A stretch of DNA of 64,000 bases from Phycisphaeraceae bacterium (GTDB taxonomy: Bacteria; Planctomycetota; Phycisphaerae; Phycisphaerales; Phycisphaeraceae). Positions 46,565 through 54,661 of this stretch are shown in pieces (positions within the stretch are counted from its first letter, which is position 1; each line of letters begins with the position of its first letter). A program made the position numbers and the translations under genes. Location of the stretch: contig JADLFV010000084.1 of assembly GCA_020849625.1 (NCBI GenBank), positions 1 to 64,000 of the forward strand, written 5' to 3'. The notes beneath the pieces were generated by a model. It was not told the origin of the DNA. It saw nothing but the letters and a program-made list of their open reading frames with translations, and did no database searches.

Positions 46565-48057
46565 TGACGAAACTGACTCAAGCCATCTCGAGCAAGATCA
46601 GCCGCCTGCTCAGCGAGCCGGCCGGTGAGTTGACCCGCGTGCAGCGCACGGTGCGCTACAGCCTGGAGCTGGCCCGCTATTGCGTGGAACAACTTCGTCG
46701 CGACCGCGCCCCGCAGATGGCGGCCGCCCTGACCTATCGCACGATCTTCAGCCTGGTGCCCACGCTGATCCTGGCGTTGCTGGTGTTTCGAGCATTCGTG
46801 AGCTTTGATGAAGCCAAGACTTTTCTGGAAGAAAAGATCTACACGACGATGGCCCTGGATGTGATTGCTCTTCAGCCCGAGCAGTCAAAGCCGGTGCTGC
46901 AGGAAGGTGAGCCGACCACAACGCAGTCGCCGCAGCAGGCGCCTGCCGTCCCCAGCCCTGAATCCGCAACAGCAACACCAACTACGACCCCCGCAGCAGC
47001 CGAAGCAACAGCATCCAAAGCGCAGCCCGAATCCATGCCCTCACTCACGGAAACAATTACAGGTTTCGTGGAGCAGGGCTACAACCTCAACATCGCGGGC
47101 ATCGGCATCATCGGCCTGGGCGTGCTGGTCTGGTCGGCGCTGGCCTTGATCATCACGGTCGAGCAATGCTTCAACCTGGTGTTCGACTGTCGCGTAGGGC
47201 GGCCGTGGCATCTGCGCATCCTTCTCTATTGGGGCGTGCTCACGCTTGGCCCCGTGCTGTTGATGGCCAGCATGTACCTGACCGGGCGTCTGTACGGCGT
47301 GGCGTCGGAACTGCCTTACGTCGGGGCCCTGTTCCAGACCCTCGGCTCGTTCGCCGCACTCGGCGCAAGCTGGCTGCTGCTGATGCTGCTGTATGTGCTG
47401 ATGCCCAACACGCAGGTGAATCTGCGACCGGCCATGATCGGGGCGTTCGTCGCCGCCGTGCTGTGGGAACTGGGCAAAGTCGGCTTCAAGTTCTACATCA
47501 CGCACGTGGTCAAAAGCTCGGTGATCTACGGCTCGCTGGGTTTGCTGCCGTTGTTCCTGTTCTGGGTGTACCTGACCTGGCTGTTCGTGCTGTTCGGATT
47601 GGAGTTGACGCACGTCTTGCAGACCATGCCCGGCCGACGGCTGCACCAGCAGAAGCGGACCGATGAGCGCGACCTGATCTCCGATTCGCGCTATCTGCTG
47701 CCGATGATGACCGCCCTGGGCGAAAGCTTCCAGCGCGGCAAGGCCATGACCAGCGACGATCTGGCCCGGCAACTGCAACTGTCCGGTTCGCTGGTAGCCA
47801 ACTTCTGTCAGCGATTGGAACGCGAGGGGCTCATCCACCAACTCAGCGGCGGCGGCTACACCCTGGCCCGTCCCGCCGAGCACATCGCCGTGGCCGACCT
47901 GCTCAAACTCTCGCGCTCGCTGTCACATCTGGATCATCAAGGCTCAGCCGACAACCCCGGCTGGGCGCTGCTTGCGGAACTGAACGCCGCCGAGACACAG
48001 GCCAGCGCCAACCGCACCCTCGCCCAAGTGCTGGAGCGGAGCAAGCCGGAGGATTGA
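46564..48057 (+). CDS. YihY/BrkB-family membrane protein with winged-helix tail
   Basis: A 497-residue inner-membrane protein. The family block AAALTYRTIFSLVPTLILAL is at about 58-77. A Pro/Thr/Ala/Gln-rich loop (about 115-155) follows the first helix, then five more helices to about 350 (KSSVIYGSLGLLPLFLFWVY). The C-terminal part (about 370-470; MTSDDLARQLQLSGSLVANF, QRLEREGLIHQLSGGGYTL) is a winged-helix domain like Rrf2 regulators. The family was once called ribonuclease BN, but that activity belongs to another protein; a transport role is more likely. Confidence 0.85.
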   Translation: MTKLTQAISSKISRLLSEPAGELTRVQRTVRYSLELARYCVEQLRRDRAPQMAAALTYRTIFSLVPTLILALLVFRAFVSFDEAKTFLEEKIYTTMALDVIALQPEQSKPVLQEGEPTTTQSPQQAPAVPSPESATATPTTTPAAAEATASKAQPESMPSLTETITGFVEQGYNLNIAGIGIIGLGVLVWSALALIITVEQCFNLVFDCRVGRPWHLRILLYWGVLTLGPVLLMASMYLTGRLYGVASELPYVGALFQTLGSFAALGASWLLLMLLYVLMPNTQVNLRPAMIGAFVAAVLWELGKVGFKFYITHVVKSSVIYGSLGLLPLFLFWVYLTWLFVLFGLELTHVLQTMPGRRLHQQKRTDERDLISDSRYLLPMMTALGESFQRGKAMTSDDLARQLQLSGSLVANFCQRLEREGLIHQLSGGGYTLARPAEHIAVADLLKLSRSLSHLDHQGSADNPGWALLAELNAAETQASANRTLAQVLERSKPED

Positions 48058-48084
48058 ATCAACAGGCGGACGGCTGCCGCCTGA

Positions 48085-48924
48085 TCACTTGCGCACGGGG
48101 ATCAGATTGAAGAAGCCACCCCTGGTCTCCATGTCCAGCAGACGGTCGTCGCTGCCTTGGTAGTTGGCCACGGAGCCATCTTTTTTGAGGAAATCGCCGT
48201 CCAGTCGGAAACGGATGTCTTCGGTGAATATAGTAAAAAGTCCTTGGTAGTACGATTCGACAAACCCTTTGCCTGCACTGGTGGGGGTGGCCGCAATGAG
48301 AAATCCTGAGTAACCACCGGTATGGTTGACACGGTAGTCGCTGCTGGCTCTGGTGAGTCGATCGCCTGCCAGGCTATCGACAGTGTAGCCTTCGTATATC
48401 CATTGGTCTTGGGTACGGACCCATTTCTTGTCTTTGTGTTCAACATGTGAAGCATCAATATCGTAGTAGTAGCCTCCCAGCAGGTTGAAATCGCCATAGA
48501 CGCGTTTGGTGTCCTTGGGTATGGCGGCTAGGCTACGGTCCACCGGTTCCGGGAAGGGGCAAGTCCGATAATTGGCGCTGGTGATGTAATGAACGTAAAG
48601 CGGGCGCACGTCGGAAGTTTTCGTCGGGTTAGTCTCAATATTGCTAAGCCGGTGCAACCACGAATCCGAACCTGCCAGTTCCGTGGCTTGAGCCGGCACA
48701 CGCCCCTCATCGCTCTCATAAGCCAGAATGGCGATACCCACCTGACGCAGGTTGGACAGGCAGATCGAGAGCTTCGCCACCTCTCGGGCCTTGCTCAGGG
48801 CCGGCAGCAGAATGGCGATCAGCAACGCGATGATGCTGATGACCACCAGCAGTTCGATCAGCGTAAAACCTGGCAACTTCCGGGTGCGGGTCCGTTGTGG
48901 CTTCCTGGCCGGTGAACGCTTCAT
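48085..48924 (-). CDS. Prepilin-type N-terminal cleavage protein (pseudopilin-like)
   Basis: A 279-residue protein with a type IV prepilin leader. The basic start ends at [20 protein letters not shown] (about 18-37), with cleavage after Gly and Glu at mature position 5, followed by [21 protein letters not shown], the usual planctomycete continuation. The rest is an uncharacterised globular domain. The ATG at 48924 is chosen; the longer frame lacks a leader. Such genes occur in many copies in planctomycetes and their role, secretion pseudopilin or surface fibre, is unsettled. Confidence 0.9.
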   Translation of the reverse strand: MKRSPARKPQRTRTRKLPGFTLIELLVVISIIALLIAILLPALSKAREVAKLSICLSNLRQVGIAILAYESDEGRVPAQATELAGSDSWLHRLSNIETNPTKTSDVRPLYVHYITSANYRTCPFPEPVDRSLAAIPKDTKRVYGDFNLLGGYYYDIDASHVEHKDKKWVRTQDQWIYEGYTVDSLAGDRLTRASSDYRVNHTGGYSGFLIAATPTSAGKGFVESYYQGLFTIFTEDIRFRLDGDFLKKDGSVANYQGSDDRLLDMETRGGFFNLIPVRK

Positions 48925-49374
48925 GATGCTGCTCCAGAGAGGGTTTGAAATGTCGCACATCCACACATCCCGGAGTAACTCCCACGCCCCCGGAACATCC
49001 CCGGCCGCCCCTGGAATGTTCCCGGCTGTCCCCGGCAGACCCCGAAAGCGATCCGCGAGCTTCGTTGTTTATAAGCTTTCCAGACTCCTGACAGACCTGA
49101 CAAATCCATCGTCCAGACAAGGTGCTGAATCGACGCTCACCACGCCGAAAGCCCCAAGATATCGCCATATATATTATTAGTTCCGATTCCCGGCCAGTCA
49201 AGGCAAAATGTAGCCATGAGCGATGAGCGGTGAGCTAAAAGCCTAGATGCAGTAGGAGCCTCCAGATTCGACATTCGAAATGGATTCAGCCTTGGTTGAT
49301 GGGCAGATGCAAAAGCCATGTCAACCAATGGCCGCGTAGCCAGCAATGCACCCCTCTCTGATTGATCCCTGGGC
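48925..49374. other. Non-coding gap with CCCCGGAA-rich tract
   Basis: 450 bases upstream of the prepilin-like gene. At 48984-49050 there is a run of related CCCCGGAACATCCCCGG / TGGAATGTTCCCGG units that can pair with each other. At 49216-49236 there is a GATGAGCGGTGAGC simple repeat. No frame looks like a gene. Confidence 0.5.
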
Positions 49375-49527
49375 CTATAGCTTGCCCATGTACCACATGA
49401 TCCCCAAGCCGAGCACGACGAGGCCGATTCCCATGGCGGGCAGCGTGTCCCATTTTTTGTTGTACGGCCAGATCGGCAGCACGGCCACCAATGCGATCAC
49501 CATGAAGATCATCAGATACAGCATCAT
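49375..49527 (-). CDS. Small DUF3309-family membrane peptide
   Basis: A 50-residue peptide whose frame is easily missed. It reads MMLYLMIFMVIALVAVLPIW, then PYNKKWDTLPAMGIGLVVLG and a final helix ending YMGKL. Two short membrane helices flank the PxWPYxxxW motif typical of DUF3309 peptides (usually 50-60 residues, function unknown). The overlapping plus-strand frame at 49346-49750 has no such character. A perfect TATAAT on this strand lies about 230 bases upstream. Confidence 0.8.
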   Translation of the reverse strand: MMLYLMIFMVIALVAVLPIWPYNKKWDTLPAMGIGLVVLGLGIMWYMGKL

Positions 49528-49944
49528 ATGGGTTCACTTTCTGTTGCCGGCGAACCCTTGTTCACCGCGAGGAGCGCAGCCGTCCCGGCAACACTGCCGC
49601 GACCTGTGCGCAAAGCACAAACACCGACGTGTTGATGCACCCGATCGGTGCCACAGCACAACGGCTCGTTTAGTCACCGGTCGACCGAAGTCACCGGACC
49701 TCTTATATGAATCCTGCGGCGGAGCCAGGCGAGGTGTGGTCGCTCCGTGAAGAGCCTTTTATTATAGCCCTAATCACCCCTTTAAACTGTATTTTTCAGA
49801 ATTTGGACAAAACTTAAGCAGAATCGTCCTAGAACGGGTACAATGCTTCGTCATGCCCGGTATAAACCGGGTTCAATTCGAGACGCCCGCGAAGCTCCAT
49901 TGTCTGGCAGCCCACACGTACGCCTCTCTCTCAGGAGCTTCATT
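49528..49944. other. Gap between divergent DUF3309 and RRM genes, with promoters
   Basis: 417 bases without a clear gene. TGTTGCCGG (49541-49549) and CCGGCAACA (about 49584-49592) form a stem around a 34-base loop. A perfect TATAAT lies on the minus strand (49761-49766) with a poor -35, and TACAAT on the plus strand (49839-49844) about 100 bases before the RRM gene. The region 49755-49830 is distinctly AT-rich. A structured leader or small RNA is possible but not shown. Confidence 0.45.
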
Positions 49945-50253
49945 GTGAAGATCTATGTCGGTAATCTCAGTTTCACTACCACGCAGGACACCCTTGAAGG
50001 GCTGTTCAGCAACTACGGCACCGTCAACGAAGTGGCCGTGGTCACAGACCGCGACACCGGCCGTCCGCGCGGCTTCGCGTTTGTCACCATGGACGATGAA
50101 GGCGCCGCCAAGGCCATCACCGAGCTCAACGGTAAGGAGTTCGACGGCCGGAGCCTCAACGTCAACGAAGCCAAACCTCGCGAGTCCCGCTCCGGTGGCG
50201 GTGGCGGCGGTGGCCGAGGCGGTTATGGACGCGGCGGCGGCAGTCGCTATTAA
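49945..50253 (+). CDS. Single-RRM RNA-binding protein
   Basis: A 102-residue RNA-binding protein of the bacterial glycine-rich RRM type. RNP2 is KIYVGNLSF (about 2-10) and RNP1 is RGFAFVTM (about 41-48). A Gly/Arg tail ([20 protein letters not shown]) ends it. The GTG start at 49945 follows CAGGAG. Relatives in cyanobacteria and planctomycetes respond to cold or bind mRNA; the leader of about 100 bases is consistent with cold-type control, though that is inference. Confidence 0.93.
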   Translation: MKIYVGNLSFTTTQDTLEGLFSNYGTVNEVAVVTDRDTGRPRGFAFVTMDDEGAAKAITELNGKEFDGRSLNVNEAKPRESRSGGGGGGGRGGYGRGGGSRY

Positions 50254-50278
50254 GCCACAGATACAATAACACACCAGG

Positions 50279-50312
50279 TTGCCCGCCCTCTCAGGAGTGG
50301 CGGGCATTTTCT
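50279..50312 (+). terminator. Rho-independent terminator of the RRM gene
   Basis: TTGCCCGCC (50279-50287) and GGCGGGCA (50299-50306) form a stable stem with an 11-base loop followed by TTTTCTT. It is the clearest factor-independent terminator in the window. Confidence 0.85.
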
Positions 50313-50336
50313 TGCGCCGTCTCGGGAGCGCGCATC

Positions 50337-50633
50337 ATGACACCCATCGAACAACTGCAAGCGTTTATCCAACAGCACCACGGCTGCGGCTCCACGCTGT
50401 TGGAATCCGTGCACATCTGTGAAGAACGCGGCGGCCGGGTCATCTGGGAAGGCGATGTCCACGTGTTCTCGCTGCAAGGTCATCAACGCGCCCGCCGATG
50501 CTACGCCTGGCAACACACGGGCACAGCCGACAATCCCCACTTCGTGGCGATCCTCGCCGTCGGCCACATCGACTCCGCCCGCGCTGCCGTCCGCGCCGCC
50601 ATGGTGGATGAGAGCCGCCGCCAGGGTGAATAA
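50337..50633 (+). CDS. Small hypothetical protein
   Basis: A 98-residue soluble protein I do not recognise: MTPIEQLQAFIQQHHGCGST, then a strand-rich middle (GGRVIWEGDVHVFSLQGHQR, CYAWQHTGTADNPHFVAIL) and a C-terminal helix SARAAVRAAMVDESRR. Codon use and the GC pattern match the neighbours, and it lies between two well-supported ends, so it is probably real. No clear ribosome site was seen. Confidence 0.55.
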   Translation: MTPIEQLQAFIQQHHGCGSTLLESVHICEERGGRVIWEGDVHVFSLQGHQRARRCYAWQHTGTADNPHFVAILAVGHIDSARAAVRAAMVDESRRQGE

Positions 50634-50653
50634 AGTCCTGTGTCCCAAACGCA

Positions 50654-51724
50654 TTAACCCCGCGCACGCACCATGCACTGGCGCACCGGGCACCACAGCT
50701 TCAGGCGCAGGCAACGGTAAATCTCCGCAATCTCCAGGGTGGATCGTGCCGGCGCCTGTAACGCTTTCATGTGGCGCATCGCTTCCGGCAATCGGTAAAA
50801 CGGGATGCGCGCGTTGAGGTGATGCACGTGGTGATACCCGATATTCCCGGTCAACCAGTGCATCATCGGCCCGATGTCGAGGTAGCTCGACGAATGCAGC
50901 GCCGCAAACACGTAGTCCCATTCCGAACGCTCACGCAGGTCCACCTCAGGGAAGTTGTGCTGCACGTAGAACAGATACGCCCCCAATGCCGCCGCAATCG
51001 CCATCGGCAGAATCACCGCGAACAACATCGCCATCGGCGAAAACACCGCCAGCAGCGCGATCAGCCCGCCATGCACCAGCACCGCCGCCGCGCAATCATA
51101 ATGCCGCCGGGGCGAGGTGATCAGCGGCAGCAGACACATGCTGAACAGGAACACCGTGGCGTAACCAGCCAGCAGTGTCAGCGGATGTCGCTGGATGCTG
51201 TAAGTCAACCGCTGCCGCCACGTCGCCGCTGCATACGACGTGGTCGTCAGCACGGGGAACGAGCCGTGGCTGGCCCCCTTGAGTTGGGCGGTGTGCTTGT
51301 GGTGATACTCGTGCGACCGGTTCCACGCGCTGACCGGGTTCAGGCTTAGCAACCCGAACAACCACATGTATCCCCTGGCGAGTCGGCTGCCGCGCAGGAT
51401 CGCCTTGTGCTGAAAGTCGTGGTAGATAACAAACAACCGCGTCACCAGCAGTCCCGCCAGCAGCGCCGCAGCCAGACGCGCCCACCACGCCAAAGGCGAT
51501 GCCGCAGCGCCCAGCAACGTTGCAAGGATCGCTGTCGTCGAGATCAGGTGCCACCAGCTCCGCAGCGGTTGCTCCCTGGCGTAGGGAATCGTCGCGCGGA
51601 CAAGCCCGATCTCTCGCTCTCGGCTAAGGGTGGAAACGCGCTTGCAAACGGGATGGGGAGTATGTGGCAAGGTGCAATCATATGCCCCCGAGCGGATCAA
51701 ACCCAGTTCCGCGCCACAATTCAC
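50654..51724 (-). CDS. Membrane fatty-acid desaturase
   Basis: An integral-membrane di-iron desaturase of up to 356 residues. The three histidine boxes are HDFQH (about 106-110), HEYHHKH (about 138-144) and HHVHH (about 295-299), with four to six helices between. The first roughly 30 residues from the GTG at 51724 look unlike coding sequence, and no ATG exists before VSTLSREREIGLV, so the true start is uncertain. Relatives desaturate acyl lipids or hydroxylate carotenoids. Confidence 0.88.
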   Translation of the reverse strand: MNCGAELGLIRSGAYDCTLPHTPHPVCKRVSTLSREREIGLVRATIPYAREQPLRSWWHLISTTAILATLLGAAASPLAWWARLAAALLAGLLVTRLFVIYHDFQHKAILRGSRLARGYMWLFGLLSLNPVSAWNRSHEYHHKHTAQLKGASHGSFPVLTTTSYAAATWRQRLTYSIQRHPLTLLAGYATVFLFSMCLLPLITSPRRHYDCAAAVLVHGGLIALLAVFSPMAMLFAVILPMAIAAALGAYLFYVQHNFPEVDLRERSEWDYVFAALHSSSYLDIGPMMHWLTGNIGYHHVHHLNARIPFYRLPEAMRHMKALQAPARSTLEIAEIYRCLRLKLWCPVRQCMVRARG

Positions 51725-51835
51725 CCGTGAATGAGGGCAAACCCTCGCTGGAATCTCCGTGAGCGGTGTTCGCTTAATGGGAAGCTATCCGCCATGAGCT
51801 AAGGGCCAACTGCTAACCGCTGACAGCCATGAGTG

Positions 51836-51973
51836 CGTGACCGCTGGCTGGAGAAAGTCGCCGCCGAGCCGACCTTGCTGGCCGCATCATCGAGTGGTGG
51901 CAAATACGACGTCAGCCGGATGCTGGAATCGCCGGGCGCGGTGGATGTGACGCGGAGGTTTGAAGCGGCGTGA
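51836..51973 (+). pseudogene. C-terminal gene fragment, family unknown
   Basis: A frame without a usable start reads RDRWLEKVAAEPTLLAASSS, GGKYDVSRMLESPGAVDVTR and FEAA before TGA. The composition and clean in-frame run suggest the end of a lost protein-coding gene. I do not recognise the family. Confidence 0.35.
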
Positions 51974-51978
51974 GGAAT

Positions 51979-52016
51979 GTCTGATGTCTGATTGCTGATT
52001 GCTGATTGCTGATGTG
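51979..52016. repeat. GATTGCTGATTGCTGAT simple repeat, left of the AT-rich island
   Basis: Tandem GATTGCT units. An inverted relative (CATCAGCAATCAGCAATC) lies at 53601-53643, so the pair brackets the two AT-richer genes between them. Confidence 0.8.
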
Positions 52017-52147
52017 GGGGATGGTTATTGGTTGTTGGCTTGCGGCTCCCCATTCCCTACTGCCTACTCACTACATCCCTGCATATTCGCAGCAATCTGA
52101 TTCGCTAGTGGGTAGAAAAACGGGGTCTATACTGTGCCGCAACACAC

Positions 52148-52801
52148 TCACGATCGCCAAGGCGGAAACGCGGCTGCGGCATCATTCTCGCGCACGTCCT
52201 GACTCGCTTGGCGGGTATCTTGGCCTCTTATTTCTTTTTGAAGAATCCCCTCAATCCGTCGAAGTCGATTGGCTGCCTCCTTGACGTTCAAAATGATCGA
52301 AGCGAAACCGAATAATACAAGAGCACTGAATAAGCCGCTAAAAAATATCGCCCACCCGAGCGCAATACTGCCATTCACCCCAATTGCATTTCCAACAATT
52401 GCTGCGGCAATTATTTCTAAACAACCCAGTCCGACGAGAATAACAGCAATCGGTGACTCTGAAAATGGGTCATCATTCTCTGTGCCACCATTCGAACGCT
52501 GCGCCGACTGCGTTGTTACAGCCGATAAGGTTTGACCATCAGTGACAGCCTTTACATGCGTCTCCGATGGGATGCTTTGGTGCGCTACCGCGTCGACTTG
52601 TGGTTCTTGTTTCTTCTCTTCCGCTGCTTCTTCCTGTTGCCGCAATTCATCCCCGCCGGGAACCTTGAAACGATGTCCACAGTAAGGACATTTGTCATCC
52701 TGGTCAGCATCCTTCAGCGGGGACTCGAGTTCAGAATGACAGTGATCACACTCATAAAGTACCTTTGCCCCTAGTAGTCCATGCTTTACGGTGTATTCCA
52801 T
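52148..52801 (-). CDS. Zinc-ribbon membrane protein of unknown function
   Basis: A 217-residue protein. The N-terminal zinc ribbon has CDHC (18-21) and CPYC (38-41), then an acidic Gln/Glu linker, two membrane helices (about 112-134 and 142-168) and a charged C-terminal helix (AANRLRRIEGILQKEIRGQD). The plan is like the protein at 20114-21088 but the sequence is not close. The gene is AT-richer than its neighbours, as is the next one, suggesting recent arrival. Function unknown. Confidence 0.72.
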   Translation of the reverse strand: MEYTVKHGLLGAKVLYECDHCHSELESPLKDADQDDKCPYCGHRFKVPGGDELRQQEEAAEEKKQEPQVDAVAHQSIPSETHVKAVTDGQTLSAVTTQSAQRSNGGTENDDPFSESPIAVILVGLGCLEIIAAAIVGNAIGVNGSIALGWAIFFSGLFSALVLFGFASIILNVKEAANRLRRIEGILQKEIRGQDTRQASQDVRENDAAAAFPPWRS

Positions 52802-53005
52802 GTTGTCTACCTTTACTCACTGATGCAGAAATGCCATAAGTTATTGCATATTGGCATCAATCGTTGTTGTCGCGACTATTCCTTGAAGATGTGTTCGGTT
52901 TACGGCAAACCACGGAACATCCGGAACAGGCTCCCACCGGCGTTTCGATTCTACATCGGAGATCAGCAACCAGACATCCGCCGTCAGGCATGTAGGTGTT
53001 GCCGG

Positions 53006-53470
53006 TCAACTGAGTTTAAGGGGCACTCGATTAATGTACGAACTAATGCTGTATCGTTGACCACATGAGCCTTGCGGCGAAAGCTGCTCATCGGATAAAT
53101 GGATATCGACGCGCCACTGCTCGCTGTGGTTACCAGTAAAACTCGCGTCGCCTACTTGCTTGTGATGTTGAAGAATCTTCAAAAGGTATTCAGCAGGAAT
53201 AATAGGCAGCCTAGTTTCACCTTCGAAGAATAGTGCCACAAAATCGACCCGTTTCAGTGCGTCGACGATTATGCCTACCAGGTATCGGTCGGTTTCAGGT
53301 TGGTTGTGACGACATTGGATGAGAAACCAAGTCTCTTTGCCATCTTTGGCCATCTTATGCACACTGCGACTACGACAATCGACTAATCGGTCCCAGCGCA
53401 TGGAGTAGCCAAGTGTTTCTAAGGCGGCAAATGCGTTTGATTTAAGCGTTGCGGTCCCAGGTTGTGCCAC
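53006..53470 (-). CDS. Hypothetical protein, possibly nuclease-fold
   Basis: A 154-residue soluble protein not assigned to a family. ETWFLIQCRHNQ followed by VDALKRVDFVALFFEG and RLPIIPAEYLLKIL resembles the strand and helix order around the core of PD-(D/E)XK-type endonuclease-like proteins, but I cannot place the catalytic residues. It is AT-richer than average and shares the island between inverted simple repeats with the zinc-ribbon gene. Confidence 0.55.
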   Translation of the reverse strand: MAQPGTATLKSNAFAALETLGYSMRWDRLVDCRSRSVHKMAKDGKETWFLIQCRHNQPETDRYLVGIIVDALKRVDFVALFFEGETRLPIIPAEYLLKILQHHKQVGDASFTGNHSEQWRVDIHLSDEQLSPQGSCGQRYSISSYINRVPLKLS

Positions 53471-53600
53471 GGGCGCGTCCCCCTATTAAGTGAATTTAGG
53501 AAACAGTTATGCTTTCATATCATCCAATGACGAGCCGCATCTTGTCAAGCACAATACCTCGCGTGTATGGAAGTCCTAACTGCCTACTTCCAACTCCCTG

Positions 53601-53643
53601 ATTAGACATCAGCAATCAGCAATCTGACATCAGCAATCCGATT
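53601..53643. repeat. CATCAGCAATCAGCAATC simple repeat, right of the AT-rich island
   Basis: Inverted relative of the tract at 51979-52016, with an extra GACATCAGCAATC unit. An ACTGCCTACTTCCAACTCCC tract just before it (53578-53597) also has a partner on the left side (52055). Confidence 0.8.
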
Positions 53644-53683
53644 AGCGAAGGTCGTTTATCAATTTCAACGCGGGTCCATCATC

Positions 53684-53721
53684 GGCCCTCACCCCGGCCC
53701 TCTCCCGAGGGGAGAGGGGGT
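53684..53721. repeat. CCCTCTCCC-type repeat
   Basis: CCCTCACCCCGGCCCTCTCC and GGGGAGAGGG lie just past the 3' end of the TIM-barrel gene at 53735 and may serve as its transcript end. Confidence 0.85.
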
Positions 53722-53734
53722 TTGCAGCAGTCGC

Positions 53735-54661
53735 TTACGCGAAGTCATCGCACCAGCGATAGGCGTCGATCAGTTTCTGTTCGCCTTCCTTGCCATCCTG
53801 GCTGAGGCCGTGCTCCATGCCGACGATGCCGGTGAAGTTTTTCTTATGCAGGTGGGCGAAGATGTTGCGGTAGTTGATTTCGCCGGTGAGTGGTTCCTTG
53901 CGGCCGGGGTTGTCGCCGAGCTGGAAGTAGGGGATGTGTTTCCAGGCCAGGTCGATGTTGGGGATGAGGTTGCCTTCGGTGACCTGCTGGTGATAGAGGT
54001 CGTCGAGGATCTTGCAACTGGGGGAGTTGACCGCCTCGCAGATCATGTAGGCCTGGGGGATTTTGCTGAGGAACATGCCGGGGTGGTTGGTCCAGGGGTT
54101 GAGCGGTTCGAGCACCATGGTCAGGCCGGCCGGCTCGCAGATTTCGCACATGGCGCGGAGGCAGTCGATGACGTTGGCGGTCTGGTAGTCCCACTCGAGG
54201 TTGTTGACGAAAGGCCCGGGCACGACGGTGCACCATTTGGCGTTGACCCGCTGGGCGACTTCCACGGCTTTGCGGGCGCGGTCCTGGAGGGTTTTGAAAG
54301 CGTCGGGGCCGCCCTTGACGTAGATCGGCTCTTTCCATTCGGCGTCGGCGACGAACACGCCCATCTCCATACCCAGTTCGTTCATGGCGGTGGCGATCTT
54401 TTCCTGTTCGTCGATCGGCCGCTTCATCATGCCGTTGTCTTCCCACCCCCGGAAGCCCATCTCGTAAGCGAAGTGCAGTTGGTCGATCAGGTCATCACCG
54501 GCGAGGTTCTTGAACATGCCGAAGTGCGGGGCGTATTTGAGCTTGAACGGCGGCTGGGGCATGGCGTTCTCCGAGTCGGATGATTGTTGTGCGTTGGCGC
54601 TGAGGGCCAGGCCCGCGGCGGAGGCCAGGGAGGCGGCCAGGAAACTGCGGCGGTCGATCAT
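53735..54661 (-). CDS. Tat-exported TIM-barrel sugar isomerase-like protein
   Basis: A 308-residue protein of the xylose-isomerase-like TIM-barrel superfamily, closest to hydroxypyruvate isomerase-like proteins. A Tat signal (DRRSFLAASLASAAGLALSA) shows export. Motifs include YAPHFGMFKN, WCTVVPGPFVNN, LEPLNPWTN with a metal-binding Glu and VGMEHG near the end. Its start overlaps the apbE stop by four bases. Planctomycetes have many exported members with unknown sugar substrates; the oxidoreductase at 57413 is also Tat-exported. Confidence 0.87.
   Translation of the reverse strand: MIDRRSFLAASLASAAGLALSANAQQSSDSENAMPQPPFKLKYAPHFGMFKNLAGDDLIDQLHFAYEMGFRGWEDNGMMKRPIDEQEKIATAMNELGMEMGVFVADAEWKEPIYVKGGPDAFKTLQDRARKAVEVAQRVNAKWCTVVPGPFVNNLEWDYQTANVIDCLRAMCEICEPAGLTMVLEPLNPWTNHPGMFLSKIPQAYMICEAVNSPSCKILDDLYHQQVTEGNLIPNIDLAWKHIPYFQLGDNPGRKEPLTGEINYRNIFAHLHKKNFTGIVGMEHGLSQDGKEGEQKLIDAYRWCDDFA

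Larger units (their letters stand above)
51725..52147. other. Degraded region with gene remnant and simple repeats
   Basis: 423 bases without an intact gene. Besides the fragment at 51836-51973 there is a CTGATTGCTGATTGCTGATG tract at 51979-52016 and an ACTGCCTACTCACTAC tract at 52055-52075. From about 52080 rightwards the sequence becomes visibly AT-richer. Confidence 0.55.

Noticed and set aside
49346-49750. 134-codon plus-strand frame as a gene
   Set aside because: It covers the DUF3309 peptide gene and the AT-rich promoter region and has no ribosome site or recognisable domain.
51979-53643. CRISPR array from the GATTGCTGATT and CATCAGCAATC tracts
   Set aside because: Units are contiguous with no spacers, only a few copies exist, and no cas gene is present.
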